A DNA stretch of 64,000 nt from Acanthopleura granulata (taxonomy: Eukaryota; Mollusca; Polyplacophora; Chitonida; Chitonidae). Positions within the stretch are counted from its first letter, which is position 1; every line of letters starts with the position of its first letter. A program made the position numbers and the translations under genes. The notes under the pieces are model-generated. The model had not been told where the DNA came from. It worked only from the letters and a program-made list of their open reading frames with translations, and did no database searches. Of this stretch, positions 1-13,650 are shown in pieces. The DNA is taken from the NCBI GenBank assembly GCA_016165875.1, contig JABBOT010000010.1, positions 7,409,875 through 7,473,874 on the forward strand, written 5' to 3'.

Positions 1-139
1 AGCAGAACATTCTTTTTTCACTTGGAGTCACCGAATTCTGCACAGTAAAGAAATACAATCCCTAATATTAACTTCATGCCAAAACTTCGCCTGTTTCTTC
101 GCTTACTGATCAGTGATGATTATCTCTTTCCCCTTTCAG

Positions 140-1143
140 TTGCCAATAACTTGCTGTTGTCGCTATGGAGAGAAGACGCTCCAACGCCCGTTAATATTTT
201 CCACTTTGGTTATGGCGTCGGCGCACTGATCGGACCCTTCGTGACGAAACCATTTCTGTCTGAGCGTTGTCCTTCACGAACAACGAACTTTACTAGTGTG
301 ACTCCAAACCCCGCGTGTCAATACACTGCAGGGGAGGAAGAGATCAAGTACATGCGGGAATCCAGGATTGGGATTCCATTCACAATATCCGTTGTGCCCA
401 TCGTGGCTATGGGTGTTATGTTTCTCGTGTTTTATTACAGAAAAAGAGATAGCTCGATCAGGAAGGAATCTGCAGTTGTCGTGGGAAAGACTGCCGAAGG
501 AGACCAGGGAAAAAGGCTCGGTATTTGGGGAACCCTTATTATCGCTTTATTACTGTGTTACTACTTCACGCTTGCAGGCTCAGGATTCGGTGGTTATCTA
601 TTCACCATTGCCTTTGAGAGCGATTTAGGATGTACCAAAGACGATGCTTCCAAGATGGCCTCCACCTTCTATGCAGCGTTTACCGTTGGTCGCGTTTTAG
701 CAGCCGTATTTTTACAATGGTTCTCCATCAAAACATTATTTATATTTTACGTGTTTGGGGCTTTTGGCTCGATGCTGGGCCTGGCTGTGTTTGGCCTGAC
801 TTCCAAAATAACATTGTGGCTATACAGTGCTGTGTGTGCTGTCTATGCCGGCCCTCTTTGGCCAGCCGGCTTAGCCTGGACTAACAATTACATGCATTTG
901 AGCACAATGAATATTGCTGTGGCGGAAACTGGCGCGTGTGTGGGAGAGGTGACATTCTTCTGGGTAGGCGGCTACCTCGTTGATTCCCACAATATACCTG
1001 GCATCTTTACAATGACTCTCAGTTCTAATGCGGCTGCCTGCTTGGTTACTGTGATACTTTACCTCATTGCGTATCGCATTGGACAGCGAAGCTTTAAGGA
1101 AAGAAATCTTGATATTGAGCTTAAATGGACCCCTAGCAACTAA
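140..1143 (+). CDS. MFSD4B: NaGLT1/MFSD4B-like MFS transporter, terminal exon (partial)
   Basis: C-terminal part of a major facilitator transporter of the sodium-dependent glucose transporter 1 type, a plasma-membrane carrier. A pyrimidine-rich acceptor (CCCCTTTCAG) ends at 139, so translation enters here in phase 1 and the apparent ATG at 76 lies in the intron. The exon opens with the family-typical stretch ANNLLLSLW followed by HFGYGVGALIGP. About eight or nine hydrophobic helices follow, with an extracellular-looking loop carrying an N-x-T/S sequon (NFTSV), a basic cytoplasmic linker (YYRKRDSSIRKES), then VGRVLAAVF, GPLWPAGLAW and GEVTFFWVGGYLVDS, which resemble the C-terminal half of the family. 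The stop is TAA at 1141-1143. Upstream exons encoding the first helices are outside the window. Family assignment is firm at the MFS level; the NaGLT1 subfamily is from memory of motifs, and the substrate is inferred. Confidence 0.8.
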
Positions 1144-2417
1144 GAAGTCCTAAATCTGGTAGCTAAGACCCCCCGAGACCCATTGCATACCCATACGCCT
1201 GAAGGGTACATGCTTTTGATTCGTTACAAGTGTACATATGTACCTCAAGCCTATGTTAAATTCATTGTAAGTGTATACCTACACCTCACGTGTGTATGCT
1301 TATGACTCATTCTGAGTGCACCTATACCTCATCTTCTCTATATTTTGACTCCGATGTAGACGCGTTTGGTGTTGTACCATGGCAAGCTGGAAACATCAAA
1401 ACACACGTGTGCGTTTTATAAGTGAAACCATTACTGGCGGACTCGAAACATTCTGCAGACTCTAGCATTTTTCGTACACGTCATTTGTCATGAATATTTT
1501 CTCCACACTCCAGATTTTCATGTGCTCACGTATTGCTCGATTATTTCTTCCGCCTTCATGTCATGGCACTAATGGCATCAACCAATATGGTTGCCTATTA
1601 CTGCCATTCGACAATGTTAGCACTTTCTACTGTGACTTTAGGCTTCGTTATTAAAAACATATCATTAAGGATACTCACTGCTGAGAAAACCTTTTCACCT
1701 ACGAAAAAATGATCTTCATCGCTTTTCGAAGTTTATAGCTGCACTTATTAATTTTGTTTAAATTGTTTATATGTCTGCTTAGGAACAGACTTTAAATTCT
1801 TTGTTCTTAATGATAATTTTTGAACCCCTGAATTATGATAAATCAGTTACAAATTTCAAATGGTACTAACAGGCTACCATGTATAACCGGGTGTTGTTCA
1901 GTTTCGCCGGAGAACGTTGTTAAGTACAGTTCGACGGCTTGGTGGGACCAGTGTCCAGTTCGTCCAGGGCTGACTGACGGTTATCTCAGGCGAGTTTGAG
2001 CACAACAATGGTCATGAAATAAGAATAAACATTTCTCGAACCGTCCAGATGTCAGTTGGTGTTCGATTTGACAAAATGTGTGAAATATCACCAATGAACA
2101 AGAAGCGGGTATGCCGCTTTCGTGACTTTCAAGATGGCGAGTAAGAGACCTTAAGTTGATTATACGTCCCTTGGGTATCGTGTATTGTAGCATTTTATTT
2201 TTTGCTCTAGAGGTCGGCTGCATGTGCCTGTGACATCCTGTTTAATACCAAAAGTCAGTTTGGCTCTGTCACGTCAGTGCATCGTTAGATCAGTTCGTGC
2301 GGCTACCTGACAACAGGATGCAATCGAGCCAAGAAAAGGCTAAATTCCAACACCCAGTCACACTGGCACAGGGTTCGGCTCTGCTTAATCTGCATGGATT
2401 CTTGTGGATATTCCTAG

Positions 2418-2613
2418 TAAGCCGAATCGGCATTGCAGAATTCTCTCGAGATCACGTGGGTTTTGGCTGAGACAAAGTGGGGACTCTCGCGAACTACCGT
2501 GATATCACGGAGGCTAACAATGCTGTTGTTGTTGTTGGGCGCGAGACGCCCCACTCTGTCTCGTCCAAAACCAGCGTAATCTCGGGAAACTTGTGCAATG
2601 CCAATTCGGCTTA
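2418..2613. mobile_element. palindromic MITE-like element, ~73-bp inverted arms
   Basis: The left arm begins TAAGCCGAATCGGCATTGCA and reads to about 2490. The right arm is its imperfect reverse complement, from about 2540 to ATTCGGCTTA at 2613. Matched blocks along the arms include GGCATTGCA, CGAGAT, GGTTTTGG, GAGACA, GTGGGG and CTCGCG. The centre is about 50 bp and includes a short GTT run. There is no coding capacity. The form fits a nonautonomous inverted-repeat element; no family name can be given from sequence alone. Confidence 0.7.
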
Positions 2614-3996
2614 TTTGACCATGGCCAGGAGCGGCCAGTAAGTGTCCTTCATAAAGGTTAATGAAAGGGCTGACCCGTGGTATACACTTTCGTATATACG
2701 GAAATGTATATGTTCACGCAATGTATTTACTATCCAAATGAAAATTTCACATTAAAGATGGTCCGAAAGCCAAGTCTACTTTCACAAAACACACACAAAA
2801 TAAACTTTCTTACAACATGAAAACAACAAAGTGTACAAGCCCAGAGTTATGCTGTAAATTCCTTTATTAACTTCACCGTCTCAGGTTTGTGCTAATACTT
2901 AAATTGTTGTGAAACAACAGCGACAGCTTCTATTTGCTCTACAAAGATCAGCCCTAGTACAAGTCAGTGATCGCTGACTGTCCACATCCCAACACCTTTT
3001 GGTGTTCTGGGATGCAATATCACGTATGGAGTACTCGACGTCTACTTATGTGAAAATCATACCGGTATGCAATCAGTATGTATCTAGGCGGATACTGAAC
3101 TCTTTGGGGTCGTCGTATCTATCATTTATTTCCGCTATGTCTACATTGCTTTAGATACTATTGCGCTTACAAATGTATCAAATACATCACCATGCAGCAT
3201 ATGAAGTGGAGAAATCAAAAAGACTTTCCAAGAAAAAACCGCTCCATAGGTACCTTAACTACCTGTACAAAGGATCTCACCAAATTCCATACAATCTCAC
3301 GTCACCTACAGAATGAGGGAAATCGCGAGAGTGACCTAAGACTTGGGAATATCCACAGATATATCGCATCTGGTATTGACGTACCGTACTTGCAAGTAAA
3401 ACAATGCTAACGAAAAGCTAGTGCCAAAAGTATGGGATCTGACAATATAGATGGTATGACATTATAGACAAATGAAATAACAGTATTGATGACAGTGTGA
3501 CGTAACACGAGATAACATGTGCCTGACACGGTCATACAGACGGACAAAATTGTGTACGTGTACATGGAGATACCGATTTGGTCATTTCAGTGCCGGACAC
3601 CCATAGGGTGTATTCACCCATATCAGGACTAACCAACATACTATAGCACTGTATTATATGTGTATTGCTCATACTGATCGTACATGAATTATATATAGGC
3701 TGGGAGACGACCACAGAGTGGTCCTACATGACACAATAGAAATGTTGACCATATACAGTACTATGCTATTAATCGTGTATGACATTTAGACAGACAGGAA
3801 GTACATGCTGGGAACTCATTTGTACAACACTTCCAAAGTGCTTACCGTGGATGCATAAATCTACAACAGCGCATTTAGACAAGAGCAAAAAGAAGAAAAC
3901 CCCTTACTAAAAGATAACCAAAGCTTGCTTGATACGCTTGTCTTGATCTGTTTGGCAACTACTTGGGGTGATCCTAAAATCGCAAGGCCGCTAACA

Positions 3997-4257
3997 AATT
4001 CAGCCAAATTTATGACCAAGGGGCAATAACTCTAGTTTCACACAGACAAACTGATCTTACAAGTTGCTGCTGAGTAACTTCCCCTTATTGACTTCCCTCT
4101 GATGCCTGGTATAAGAAACCATGCCACGAATTCAGCCAAATTTATGGCCAAGGGGCAGTAACTCTCGTTTCACAGACAAACTGATTTCACAAGTTGCTGC
4201 TGAGTAATTTCTCCGTATTACTGCCTTCCCTCTGTCGCCTGGTCTAAGAATCTATGC
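3997..4257. repeat. tandem duplication, ~132-bp unit, two copies
   Basis: The block beginning AATTCAGCCAAATTTATG at 3997 recurs at 4129 with the same order of sub-blocks: AAGGGGCA(A/G)TAACTCT, ACAGACAAACTGAT, CACAAGTTGCTGCTGAGTAA, a CTTCCCTCTG block, GCCTGGT(A/C)TAAGAA. A handful of substitutions and a small indel separate the copies. Confidence 0.85.
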
Positions 4258-7200
4258 TATTATCAAGTATGTCTCAAAATAATTATTTGGTGGGAAAGAC
4301 AAAAAATGTACACTGTAAACCTATGCTAGGATACACCATAAACTAGAAATGCAAAGTTGCAATCTTGGACTATTTCATTAAGATTTCATGTAATTATCAA
4401 ATGTAGATATAACAGCAAGACATAAAGCAATGCCACATAGTGATGGCAAATTAATATGAGATGTAACAAGCATAACAAAATGACTAAGATTTAAGCCTAA
4501 ATAAAATCCTATGAAATAGTAAGACATAGGCTTAATCTATGAACAGCACCTTCTCATAAGAGCACTGTTTGAATACATGAACAATGAAGTAAGTCTTGAA
4601 ATCATCCATTGTTAAGGGCCACAAAAATGAGGGCAATATGCAAACTTCTGAACAGAAGAACACATTCAACGCATAAACAAGTACAACAAATTAACAGGGT
4701 TTTCAAATGTCAGCTGATCTTTCCAGAATTATCCTAACTGACTACTGCCTGAGGAAAAGTGGTCTCAATGACAGACCTAGACTTCCAAGATTATCACACT
4801 GTTACTGAAAAAATAAATAAATACAAAACTTAAGTACTAACTGACAAGACACAAGCTGCCTGACATTAACCACAAAATGATGTATGACTATCTGACGTGG
4901 GAAGCGTGGGAATTTGTCCAAGGCTGAAGCTGGTCACCAGACACACAGTGAATGGGTCAGGTAATCAGGCTAACAACACATATTTCACATAACGATGTAT
5001 GCAATATTAATAATTTTGTTCATTTATCTCAAAAATGTTTTTCTCAGTACACACACATATATATATATTCAGTTATATACAATTATGTTGAAGTGAATAC
5101 AGTAAATATACACACAGATAATTCCAGTAAGAACAGTAACAACGCATTTAACAAACATTTATGTCGTAGATGGTTGTACAGCATATGGGAATGGATGCAC
5201 ACTATATACTGAACACCACAAACAATCATTCACGCAGAGGCCTACAGATCGTATTAAAACAGCCCTCAAGACTCTATCCAATACCAGCACATGAACAGAT
5301 GACCTATCCGCTATCCTATGTCGTATCCATATGTTAAGTGGGCACAGACATCTAAGGCAGTCACATACATGTACGGTATATATGACTTGACTATATATTG
5401 GGAGATTTCAACAAATACTGGGGTCAACTACCGGTACTTACGAATCTTGAATGTTTCCTGTCAATGGTATCCAACCAACAGCCAGCTAGATCAACCTCAA
5501 AGACCCGTAGCAAGTGCTCTTGGCATATGTGTCTACACTACTGCTAGGGCCACTGCCCATTAATCTTCATTATGTACAAGTCTACAGGATTAATATGTCA
5601 TGAATGGTTTGGCATCATAAATACATGTGCAGGCAGAACACACACACACCATATCAACAATAACACAGGTGTATGCACTGCAATATCTCAAATCAACAAG
5701 TGCAAATGCCAACTGTCCTGTGTGTGTCATACAGGTAGATACCTTCATAGCATTCCTTGGATAAAATACAGGAGAAGATAAGTAGAAAACCAAAACAGTT
5801 ATGACAGCTGTTCCGCTTCTGTACTTCCTAGAACAGCTGAGAACATCATCTAGACTAGAATACCATGTCAGAATTACATTAATTCCTCAAACATTTCCCA
5901 TTTACAGAGGCAACCTTGATACAACTTGATACAACATAATATTATACTCGCTGGGTTGAGTCTCTGCGGAGCTTCATAAAAAGTTTATTTTAGGAGACTA
6001 GATCAAAACTGTGCTATAAGAATGAGTATTAATAAACTCCATGCTAAGATGTGACAAACCACCATGCTTCTGTGTCCACCAGTGGGCTAAATTTTTTCTA
6101 TATCATTTCCATTTAGGTTATTCCAAAGGAACACATCCAAAGGGATTCTACTGACTGGATTGAATTCAGCTAAACAAACCAAAATCTGATACTGGCACAA
6201 AGTGATCGAGATTTACCATCTTCAACTCAACTGTGTAAAACAACTGACTAAAATTGTGACTACTATGAAAATAAATCAACATTTCTGTACTATATTTATA
6301 TATTACATAAGTATGTCAGTTTTAGTCTTTAAAGATAATACAAATATAAAACAACAGGATAAAACAGATCATAAAACAACAAAACACTGATGCAAAGAAA
6401 ACTAGACGATTCCAGAAGAACTGCTTTCCAGAGCTGTAAGACATACTGATAAGTCAAATAAAACTTTCTCCTCTCAAAATAAAACATAAAGAAAGAGTGA
6501 TTACAGAAAATATCTATACTGTTCATTACTGAACCACATGAAAAGCCTTGATGAATTTTTTTCAGTTAACAATAGTAAGTACACAAGGTTTACAAAACTG
6601 AGAAAATAAAGTTCATCACGCAGATTGTTGGCAGGAAAATATGACTGTGTAGCGGAAAAGATATTGTTAATACTTGAAAAATTCAATGCTGTGTGGCAAA
6701 AAATAGACCACCTGCTACTGATAGAAGTTTGAGTAAAATGTCTGCAATCCACATATATATATATGAAGGAATGTTAAATGTAAAAAGTCGAGTTGATTCA
6801 TCATTAACCTGTTTTTAGTGCAGCTTCACTGATGTCAACTGTGGGACATAAAACCCAGCTCTACGAAATATTTAACACACTCTTTTCAGGTGAGGTTAAT
6901 CTCATCATTTTAAAGCACTGAGAAAATCTACCTAGAGATAATTTCCTTTGGCACTGTTAAAAAAAATGGGGTGAATGACAATACTGAATAATCTAAAAAG
7001 CATAACAAAAACCAAACAGTGAAAATAAATGACACAAATGACTAAAACAGGGGTAATAAATACTGACTTTGCCATAAAACTCTGTCCTGAGATCCAACAG
7101 CTTCACATATACCATGACATTTCTACAGGTGTAAATATCCAATATTTCACCTTTATAGCTTTGAAATGAGTAAGTTGTGAACAGAACACAACAAACCAGG

Positions 7201-8238
7201 CTAAATGTCATCCACTGGCAACCCTGTGGTTTAGTTCTGTAGTGAGCCACCATCTTGTCAGTGGCCAGCCAGCAGTAACATTTCCACCTCAACTACTTGT
7301 CTATCTATGACTTGTCTGTGACTTGCAATAGCCAGCCACTAACTTGTTAGTGGTTTGGCTGGAGCCATTAGCCTGCCAGATGATTGGCTCCAGCCACAGT
7401 TGTTGACATCTCTCCATTCATACCAATGGAGAGGCCAGTTTTGACGGTTACAAGTGAGCTTGTGACAAATCACTCAGCATCTTCAGGATGGTTTGTACTG
7501 TTCCATATTTAAGTGTTTGCATCTACATTGAGTCCTCTACGGGAAGGCTACATGTATGTGTAGATTCATCAATATTCAGTCAGTGGTCTGACGTCTGGTA
7601 GGGGTATCTGCTTATCCGGTCAGAATGACCTCATTCCTGTTTTGATACGTCACCTCATCGTAGCTCAACCAATCAGGCACTTTTACGCATTGTCTAATCA
7701 GATGTGGCAACAAATAAAGTACTCTATCATGGCAGAACCAATCAGAATCCATAATTACATTCTTTGGCATACACCCTACACTTGACCAGGAAACTGCCTG
7801 GTATGAAGGATGTATCAGTGCTGAAAAGCCTGGAGATTGTCTCAGTCCTGAAATGTCCATAACTATAATCTCCTGTCCCAGAAATAACTACAGAAGTCTG
7901 GTTTGTTGTCACTCAACAGACAATGGATGTTGGGGACAAAAAATGTTTTGCTCTCTGAACAGCCCTTATCACAAAACTTCAGAAGAGTGAACATTTTATA
8001 TCTCACCACAGCACAGCTTTAAAAAAATGTGTAAATACCGTAATAATTATTTTGTTTGCAGTAGAGAATAAGCTACATATATACCACCCAGCGATAGAAC
8101 TCCAGTAAATTTTTCCCCAAGCAACTGCAAGGAATTGTCCAGATTTCCCTTGGTGATAGTTATCTATGTTGATTAACCTGCACAAACGACCTTCGTTTTT
8201 CAGAGCAGATATCGCAATCCTTTCCATCCTCCCAATCA

Positions 8239-8492
8239 TCAATCGCTGGTCTCTTCCGTCTCCTCCAGGTGTTGATGTTCAATCTCCACCCTCATCTGGT
8301 ACTTGCCCACGTACTTCACCCACTTCTCTGGGGGGTTGGGGTTAGCCACACTGACTGAGCGCACCTGGGTTTTAGACACAGTGCTGGAGGGCATGGTAAA
8401 CTCAATGTCAGCGTACTGCTCAAACTCTGTTGGCATTTCGTCGTGAGCACCCAAATCCATCTTTAGTTGGAACAAATGCGATTTGTAGGCAC
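8239..8492 (-). CDS. STON2: stonin, C-terminal coding exon (end of mu-homology domain)
   Basis: Last coding exon of the stonin gene. The acceptor (T-run then CAG) lies at 8495-8493. The exon starts GTGCCTACAAATCG and joins in phase with the G left over from the 15457 donor, giving NEG-AYKSHLFQLKMDLG across the junction. It encodes the final beta-strands of the mu-homology domain (FEQYADIEFTMP, KTQVRSVSV, EKWVKYVGKYQMRVEIEH) and stops at TGA 8241-8239. These motifs match the end of stonin-2 and stoned B. The whole protein is 1350 residues when joined to 15457-19255. Confidence 0.9.
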
Positions 8493-8666
8493 CTGAAAAA
8501 AAAAAAATAGAATAAATGGGTCACATAAATTTCTCTTAACAGACCTGTAGACAATCAGACAGTTATAATGTGGTGTACACTGAGGTACATATAGTGTATA
8601 GCCTGTACAATGGTTAACACATTAATCATATAAAACCAGAGCAACAGAAGACTTCAATGCTACTGA

Positions 8667-9405
8667 ACTTAGATGTGGTGGCAAGGCTACCAAAGCGCTC
8701 GCCTGGAGGGGATAGACGGCATTAGAGTAACGAATAAATGTTGATGAGACAGATAATTAAAATTAATATACTTGTGAAAGTGCATACACTTATGATTGGT
8801 GTAATTTTTGAGAGAAAATCCGTAACATTGGCTGAGCTCAATACATGCCATAATTTTTTAAGATACATTTTGCTGAACATTCCTTTCCCTGTTACTGGGT
8901 GTCTGAGGCTGAAATTTGTAATTTAAGGTAATTAATATGAACGTAGAGCATGGCTGATGGAACTTCCCCTTTGTGTTATTGTGCTCTAATTGTGTGCAAA
9001 CCCTGGACTCAATATATGCAGTATTTTTTAAGATACCACCCCTAACATTTTGATTAACATTGATTCTAAATTGCCTTACACTGAGCCAGGAATTCAGTAA
9101 TTTATGGTATTTAATATGCACATATAGAATCAACAATGGAATATTCCCCTACTGTTATAGTGCTCTACACGTGTGCAAACCCTGAACTCAATACAAGTAG
9201 TATTTTTTAAGATACCACCCTTAAAATTTTGTTTGACACAGATTCTAATACACAGTACACTACGTCAGGAATTCAGTAATTTATGGTATTTAATATGCAC
9301 TCGTAGAATCAACGATGGAATATGCCCCTCTTGTTATTGTGCTCATCTTTTAAGCTACCACCCCTAACATTTTGTTTAACATTGCTTTCCCTGTTACTGG
9401 ACGCT
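8667..9405 (+). repeat. dispersed ~700-bp repeat with internal tandem copies, copy 1
   Basis: It begins ACTTAGATGTGGTGGCAAGG and ends near a CTGTTACTGG block. Inside, a module of about 150-165 bp recurs three to four times. Its landmarks are CAGTAATTTA(T)GGTATTTAATATGCA, GGAATAT(T/G)CCCCT, GTTATAGTGCTCTAC, GTGTGCAAACCCTG, TTTTTTAAGATACCACCCCTAACATTTTG. A second copy with the same left end and modules lies at 13651-14317. Confidence 0.8.
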
Positions 9406-9801
9406 GACGCCAACACTCAGGGAACAACATAAATTCCTGTACTTAGTACAGATGAGCTAATATGAAATGTTGATATGCATACATTTTTATTTGAATGTGT
9501 GCTGTGTTTAATTCGTGTCAATGCAGTAGATTAAATGAACAAGCTAGGAGCATCAGCTTGCATTGTTCCAAGCTTGAGCTTTGAGCAAACTCCTAAAAAA
9601 CTTTTAGCCCAATTTGCTGAAAGTCCGTTAAATCTGTTTAGTCTATTTTGTTAACCTGAGGACATGTGGAATTTAATAGTTTACTAGTAAATTTGGCAAT
9701 GGAGTCAGTTTTATTAAAAAAAAACAATAAATGAACCTATTTTGACCTGCCCAAATTCAGTCCAATATTTACACATAAACAGCGTTTCTTAATTTAAATG
9801 T

Positions 9802-9930
9802 CTGCAGATGGTTGTGGAATATCCGATTCTCTGTCTGACTTCCTCCCATGAAAATGTTGGCAACCATTATGCCAATGAATTATTCCTCGGTATGGCACAA
9901 AACACCAATAATAAATAAATTAATTAAATT
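9802..9930 (+). mobile_element. SINE fragment (family 1), 3' part
   Basis: Matches the shared 3' half of family 1: CTGCAGATGGTTGTGG, a TCCTCCCATGAAAATG block, then GGCACAAAACACCAATAATAAATAAAT. The tRNA-like head is missing. Confidence 0.6.
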
Positions 9931-10499
9931 AAATGTGTGTTTACTCTAAATAACTGCTCAGGCTGGAGGAAACAAGCCGATAAAATAATCTCACTCACAG
10001 AGGCATAAAAGGCAGAAGAGTGTCCATGTATACTGCAAACAGCACACACGGTAAATAACACTGGTACGGTCCTTCCCAGGTAAAATACAGGCCTACACCA
10101 GGTACCAGTAAACACATACATATATCACCTCAAATCGCTGAGAGATCTGACAATCTGGTCTAAAAAACACGGATTCATTAGGAATCCGCAAATTTATTTT
10201 GATGAAAACACACAAAAAAAATAGAAAACATTGAATATAGTGATCTTGAGATGACCTCCATTTTTCACTCTTGTTACGATCAATACACTGGACTGGATAT
10301 CCACACTACTGCGAACTGAATCTGTAGTTGGTTGCAGTCCTTTCCCACCTTCATGAAAACTATCCAACCACTTGCACTGCAGATTAAGAAAAATAAAAGA
10401 ATACCGTGCAATGCACTTAAAACCCCTCGGCCTAAGCACATACATGTACAATGTAACCAACAGGTACAAATTCCAATATATATTATTTATAGTACCAGC

Positions 10500-10940
10500 C
10501 ATTCATAAAACTGTGCGAGTGTGGTATATGTTTGGTGAACTTGGGCTAAACTGTTCTAGAGATAGAGCATTTACAAGCCTTTTATAAAATTTAACTCCAA
10601 TGATCCTAATGAGCTTGAAGAAAAAGGTGAAGGTCAATGAAAATCAATAGAGTTCGTCCTCACATTTTAGGTGTAGTGTAAGTTTATTCAACTTGGGCTA
10701 AACCGTTCTAGAGATACAGCATTTACAAGAATATGATGGTTTTGAAGGAAAAGGTCAAGGTCACTGAAAACCCAAAGGTTCTTCCTCATGCCAATCTGCA
10801 AGTGTGGTGTAGGTTTGGTGAACTTGTGCTAAACTGTTCTAGAGACAGAGTGTTTACAGGAATATGGACAGACAGACAGACGGACAGACGCCGCCTGCTA
10901 TGACAATACCTCTTTGCCAAAATTGGCCAAGTGGTAATAT
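10500..10940 (+). repeat. dispersed repeat with ~150-bp sub-repeats and GACAGACG tail
   Basis: The block TTGGTGAACTTGGGCTAAAC, TGTTCTAGAGATAGAGCATTTACA recurs three times (from about 10530, 10690 and 10815) with AAGGTCAAGGTCACTGAAAA between. It ends in ACAGACAGACAGACGGACAGACG followed by TGACAATACCTCTTTGCCAA. It looks like an interspersed element with partial tandem amplification; I cannot name the family. Confidence 0.65.
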
Positions 10941-11032
10941 GTGTTTCATTCCTCACTCTAACTAACCAGTAACAAACCTGATAGCCATTTTATAGACACT
11001 ACTGAGTTCAGCTTACAATACCAGTCAAATAA

Positions 11033-11039
11033 ATGTGTG

Positions 11040-11071
<32 letters not shown>

Positions 11072-11073
11072 AC
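11033..11073. repeat. compound (TA)n-(GA)n microsatellite
   Basis: A GTGT lead-in, then a run of TA dinucleotides passing directly into GA dinucleotides. Confidence 0.9.
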
Positions 11074-13159
11074 AAGCAAAGGGAAAACAATGCCAATGGA
11101 ATTCTGCAGTTGTCTATGCAATCAGTGTATTAAATACACAATCAGTGTATTAAATACACTGATTACACCACAATAAATACACATTCAATCAATCTGTCCT
11201 GGCTACAGTGACTTGCAGCTGTCATATCCCCAGCTTTGCACTCATACAGTATCTAACGACTCTACCATATACTACATTGGACAGAAAGTGAAATAGATAA
11301 ACAGGTGAAACCCATTTCAACCATGGGAAATGAAAATCAGCAGTCTGTCAGATACTGTATCTAGCTATATACATTATGTACATGGGTGTGTTCAGAAGAC
11401 ATGCTGGTCCACACTGTACCTGTGCCTGAGAACAGCTGACATTTACTGTACAAGCAACAGTACACCAACAATTCACGAAGTTCCCTCCCTAATTATTAAA
11501 GTACATGTTAGAAGTAATAAATAATAAAGGTCATAATGTCATAATCAACACAAATGTACCTGGCACATTTGCTGCCATTAATTAGTCCATTTGGCCAAAC
11601 TCCCCATGATCTGGACAAAGACAAACTTGTGGAATATTTGGATAGAAAGCAAGTGGATGTACGCAATTAAAAATGTGACTGACAACTTGTTTGGCAGTCT
11701 TAAGTTTATTTTCTGTTTTAGTACTGAAGAGAGGGAACTATAAGCCACTATTGTGAAAAAAAAGATGATTTTAATTTTGGGAAGAACAGTCAAGCCTACC
11801 CTAGCAACGCAGTCACATGGTTCCAGAATGTCAGTTTGCTGATTTCAGGTGCTGTCCGAGTGGCTGCATCCGTTACATTTGTGTCAATTGTAACTTCATG
11901 GTGTGTATTTTCCCTTCATAATGAGGTGATAGGTGATATGAATTCAGATTTACTTTAATATCACAGAGAAATCTGTTTTTGTCGCTTACAACTTCTTGAC
12001 ACTTTGAGGGCAGCACGCGCAATACACTGTAGGATCGTGTTCCAGATTAGAGGACGTAAACATTTCACAGCTGTGAATTTAAGCTTCCCATATTCCTGCC
12101 GTTTCAGTCTGTATAGTGGAGGCATTTGCAAATTTGCAATTCATGTTTGTACAAAAAGGCTTTCATCATTTCATACATGAATGTGGAGATGAATCACTTC
12201 TTTAGATGCATCATGTTATAAATGTGTTAACTATGAATAGGTTATCAGGAAACAATATGGCTTTGGAAGAAAAACCCAGCAAAGATATTGTAAAACCTTA
12301 TGAATGCAATTTTCGTACTCACAAATCTTTTGAGAGAACCACCATGAGTGAACATTAACTCAGCTATGCAAATCATTCAGCTGGCATCTTAAAAGTCCAT
12401 ATGCACCATGAATTACCCCATGTTTACCACAGGCCTGGTCAGTGACCTCTACATGCCCTATGTGGCATCATTAGCAAAACTCACTGACACGACTGAGCCA
12501 TTCTATGAATACAGGAATTGGCACTCATGACAAGCTCAACCCTATGCTGGTTGAGGGAACTGTGCCCTCATGAAGAGTAACGCTATAAGAGCCCCATGTA
12601 ACATCTGTCAGTAAAACTTTATCTCACTGAGAAATTCTATCAGTGTGGGAATTAGCACTACATCTACATCACCAACATCATATGTATGCTCTATGTACAT
12701 TTAGCATGTGCTGTACTGAAACACCAGTACATGTGCATATACCTTGTGCACACAGAGACACTTGTCAGCTCTGTCAAGGAAATGAAATTCTCTGTTAACT
12801 CTAGTCATTTATTCATTTGACTGGCATTTTATGCCGTACTCAAGAACATACTCAGAATCAGCGCCCTGGATCTGTTAAATCTGACAGACATCTATCATAG
12901 TGGCAGAAATAACAACACAAAAACTTCAAGAAAACTAACCACACACTAAAGGCATCAACAGCTTGCAGCATCTGCCAAGAATGATCTTGGGCAAAGCAGA
13001 GAACTCTGGCGTGGCTTTACATGAAGCTCACTGAATATGACGTCTTCCACCGAAAACACACGCAAGTCACATGCTGGAAAGTTAGCCATTTACTTGCTCC
13101 ACTCATAAAACCAATTACCATTCCCATCCATTAAAGCATATTATTCTTGACCCCAGCAT

Positions 13160-13258
13160 AAAATAAATAAATAAATAAATAAATAAATTATACATGTATA
13201 TTCCACAGCAATAATCATTAACAGCCTGTTATAATATTTATTTATTTATTTATTTATC
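13160..13258. repeat. inverted pair of AAAT/ATTT tetranucleotide runs
   Basis: An (AAAT)n run at about 13160-13189 and a (TTTA)n run at about 13236-13258, in opposite orientation 47 bp apart. The second heads a diverged minus-strand family-1 SINE (TTTATGACCTATACTGAAGAATGATTCACTTATAC) running to about 13320. The first may be the tail of another. Confidence 0.65.
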
Positions 13259-13650
13259 AGATTGTTGCTTTATGACCTATACTGAAGAATGATTCACTTA
13301 TACAATGGTGGTCAGTTTTACAAATGGGACTACACATGCACAGATATGCACACCGTACTGAAGGAAGGGAAGTGGTCTTCAGCAGATGTAACACTGCTCA
13401 AAGTCACATGAGCGTCACCCTCCATTTATTGTCACTAAAGGCAGACACCGATTTCTGCCATATTCAAGAATATTTGATTTATAGGATGCGGGCCAGCATT
13501 AAGACTGGAAGGAACTGGGCAGTGCCTTGACGAAAGCCCACAATGAAGGAGTGAAAGCATGAAAATCCTTGAGTACACAAGTGTCTCCAAGTACACACAA
13601 AGAGAGCCAAGCTAATAAGGACACACATAAGCATAGAAAACCATGGTACA

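Larger units (their letters stand above)
1144..8238. other. convergent 3' flanks of transporter and stonin genes, no coding exon seen
   Basis: About 7 kb between the stop of the plus-strand transporter and the stop of the minus-strand stonin. All ORFs are short and without domain character. It should contain both 3' UTRs. Reading the minus strand downstream of the stonin stop, the first canonical AATAAA I find is at 5989-5984. On the plus strand an AATAAA sits near 2798. It also holds a palindromic MITE-like element (2418-2613), a hairpin around 2985-3014 and a 132-bp tandem duplication (3997-4257). Confidence 0.6.

Noticed and set aside
76..139. Start codon at 76 for the transporter
   Set aside because: Bases up to 139 end in CCCCTTTCAG, a splice acceptor; the family's N-terminal helices would be missing, so this is an internal exon start.
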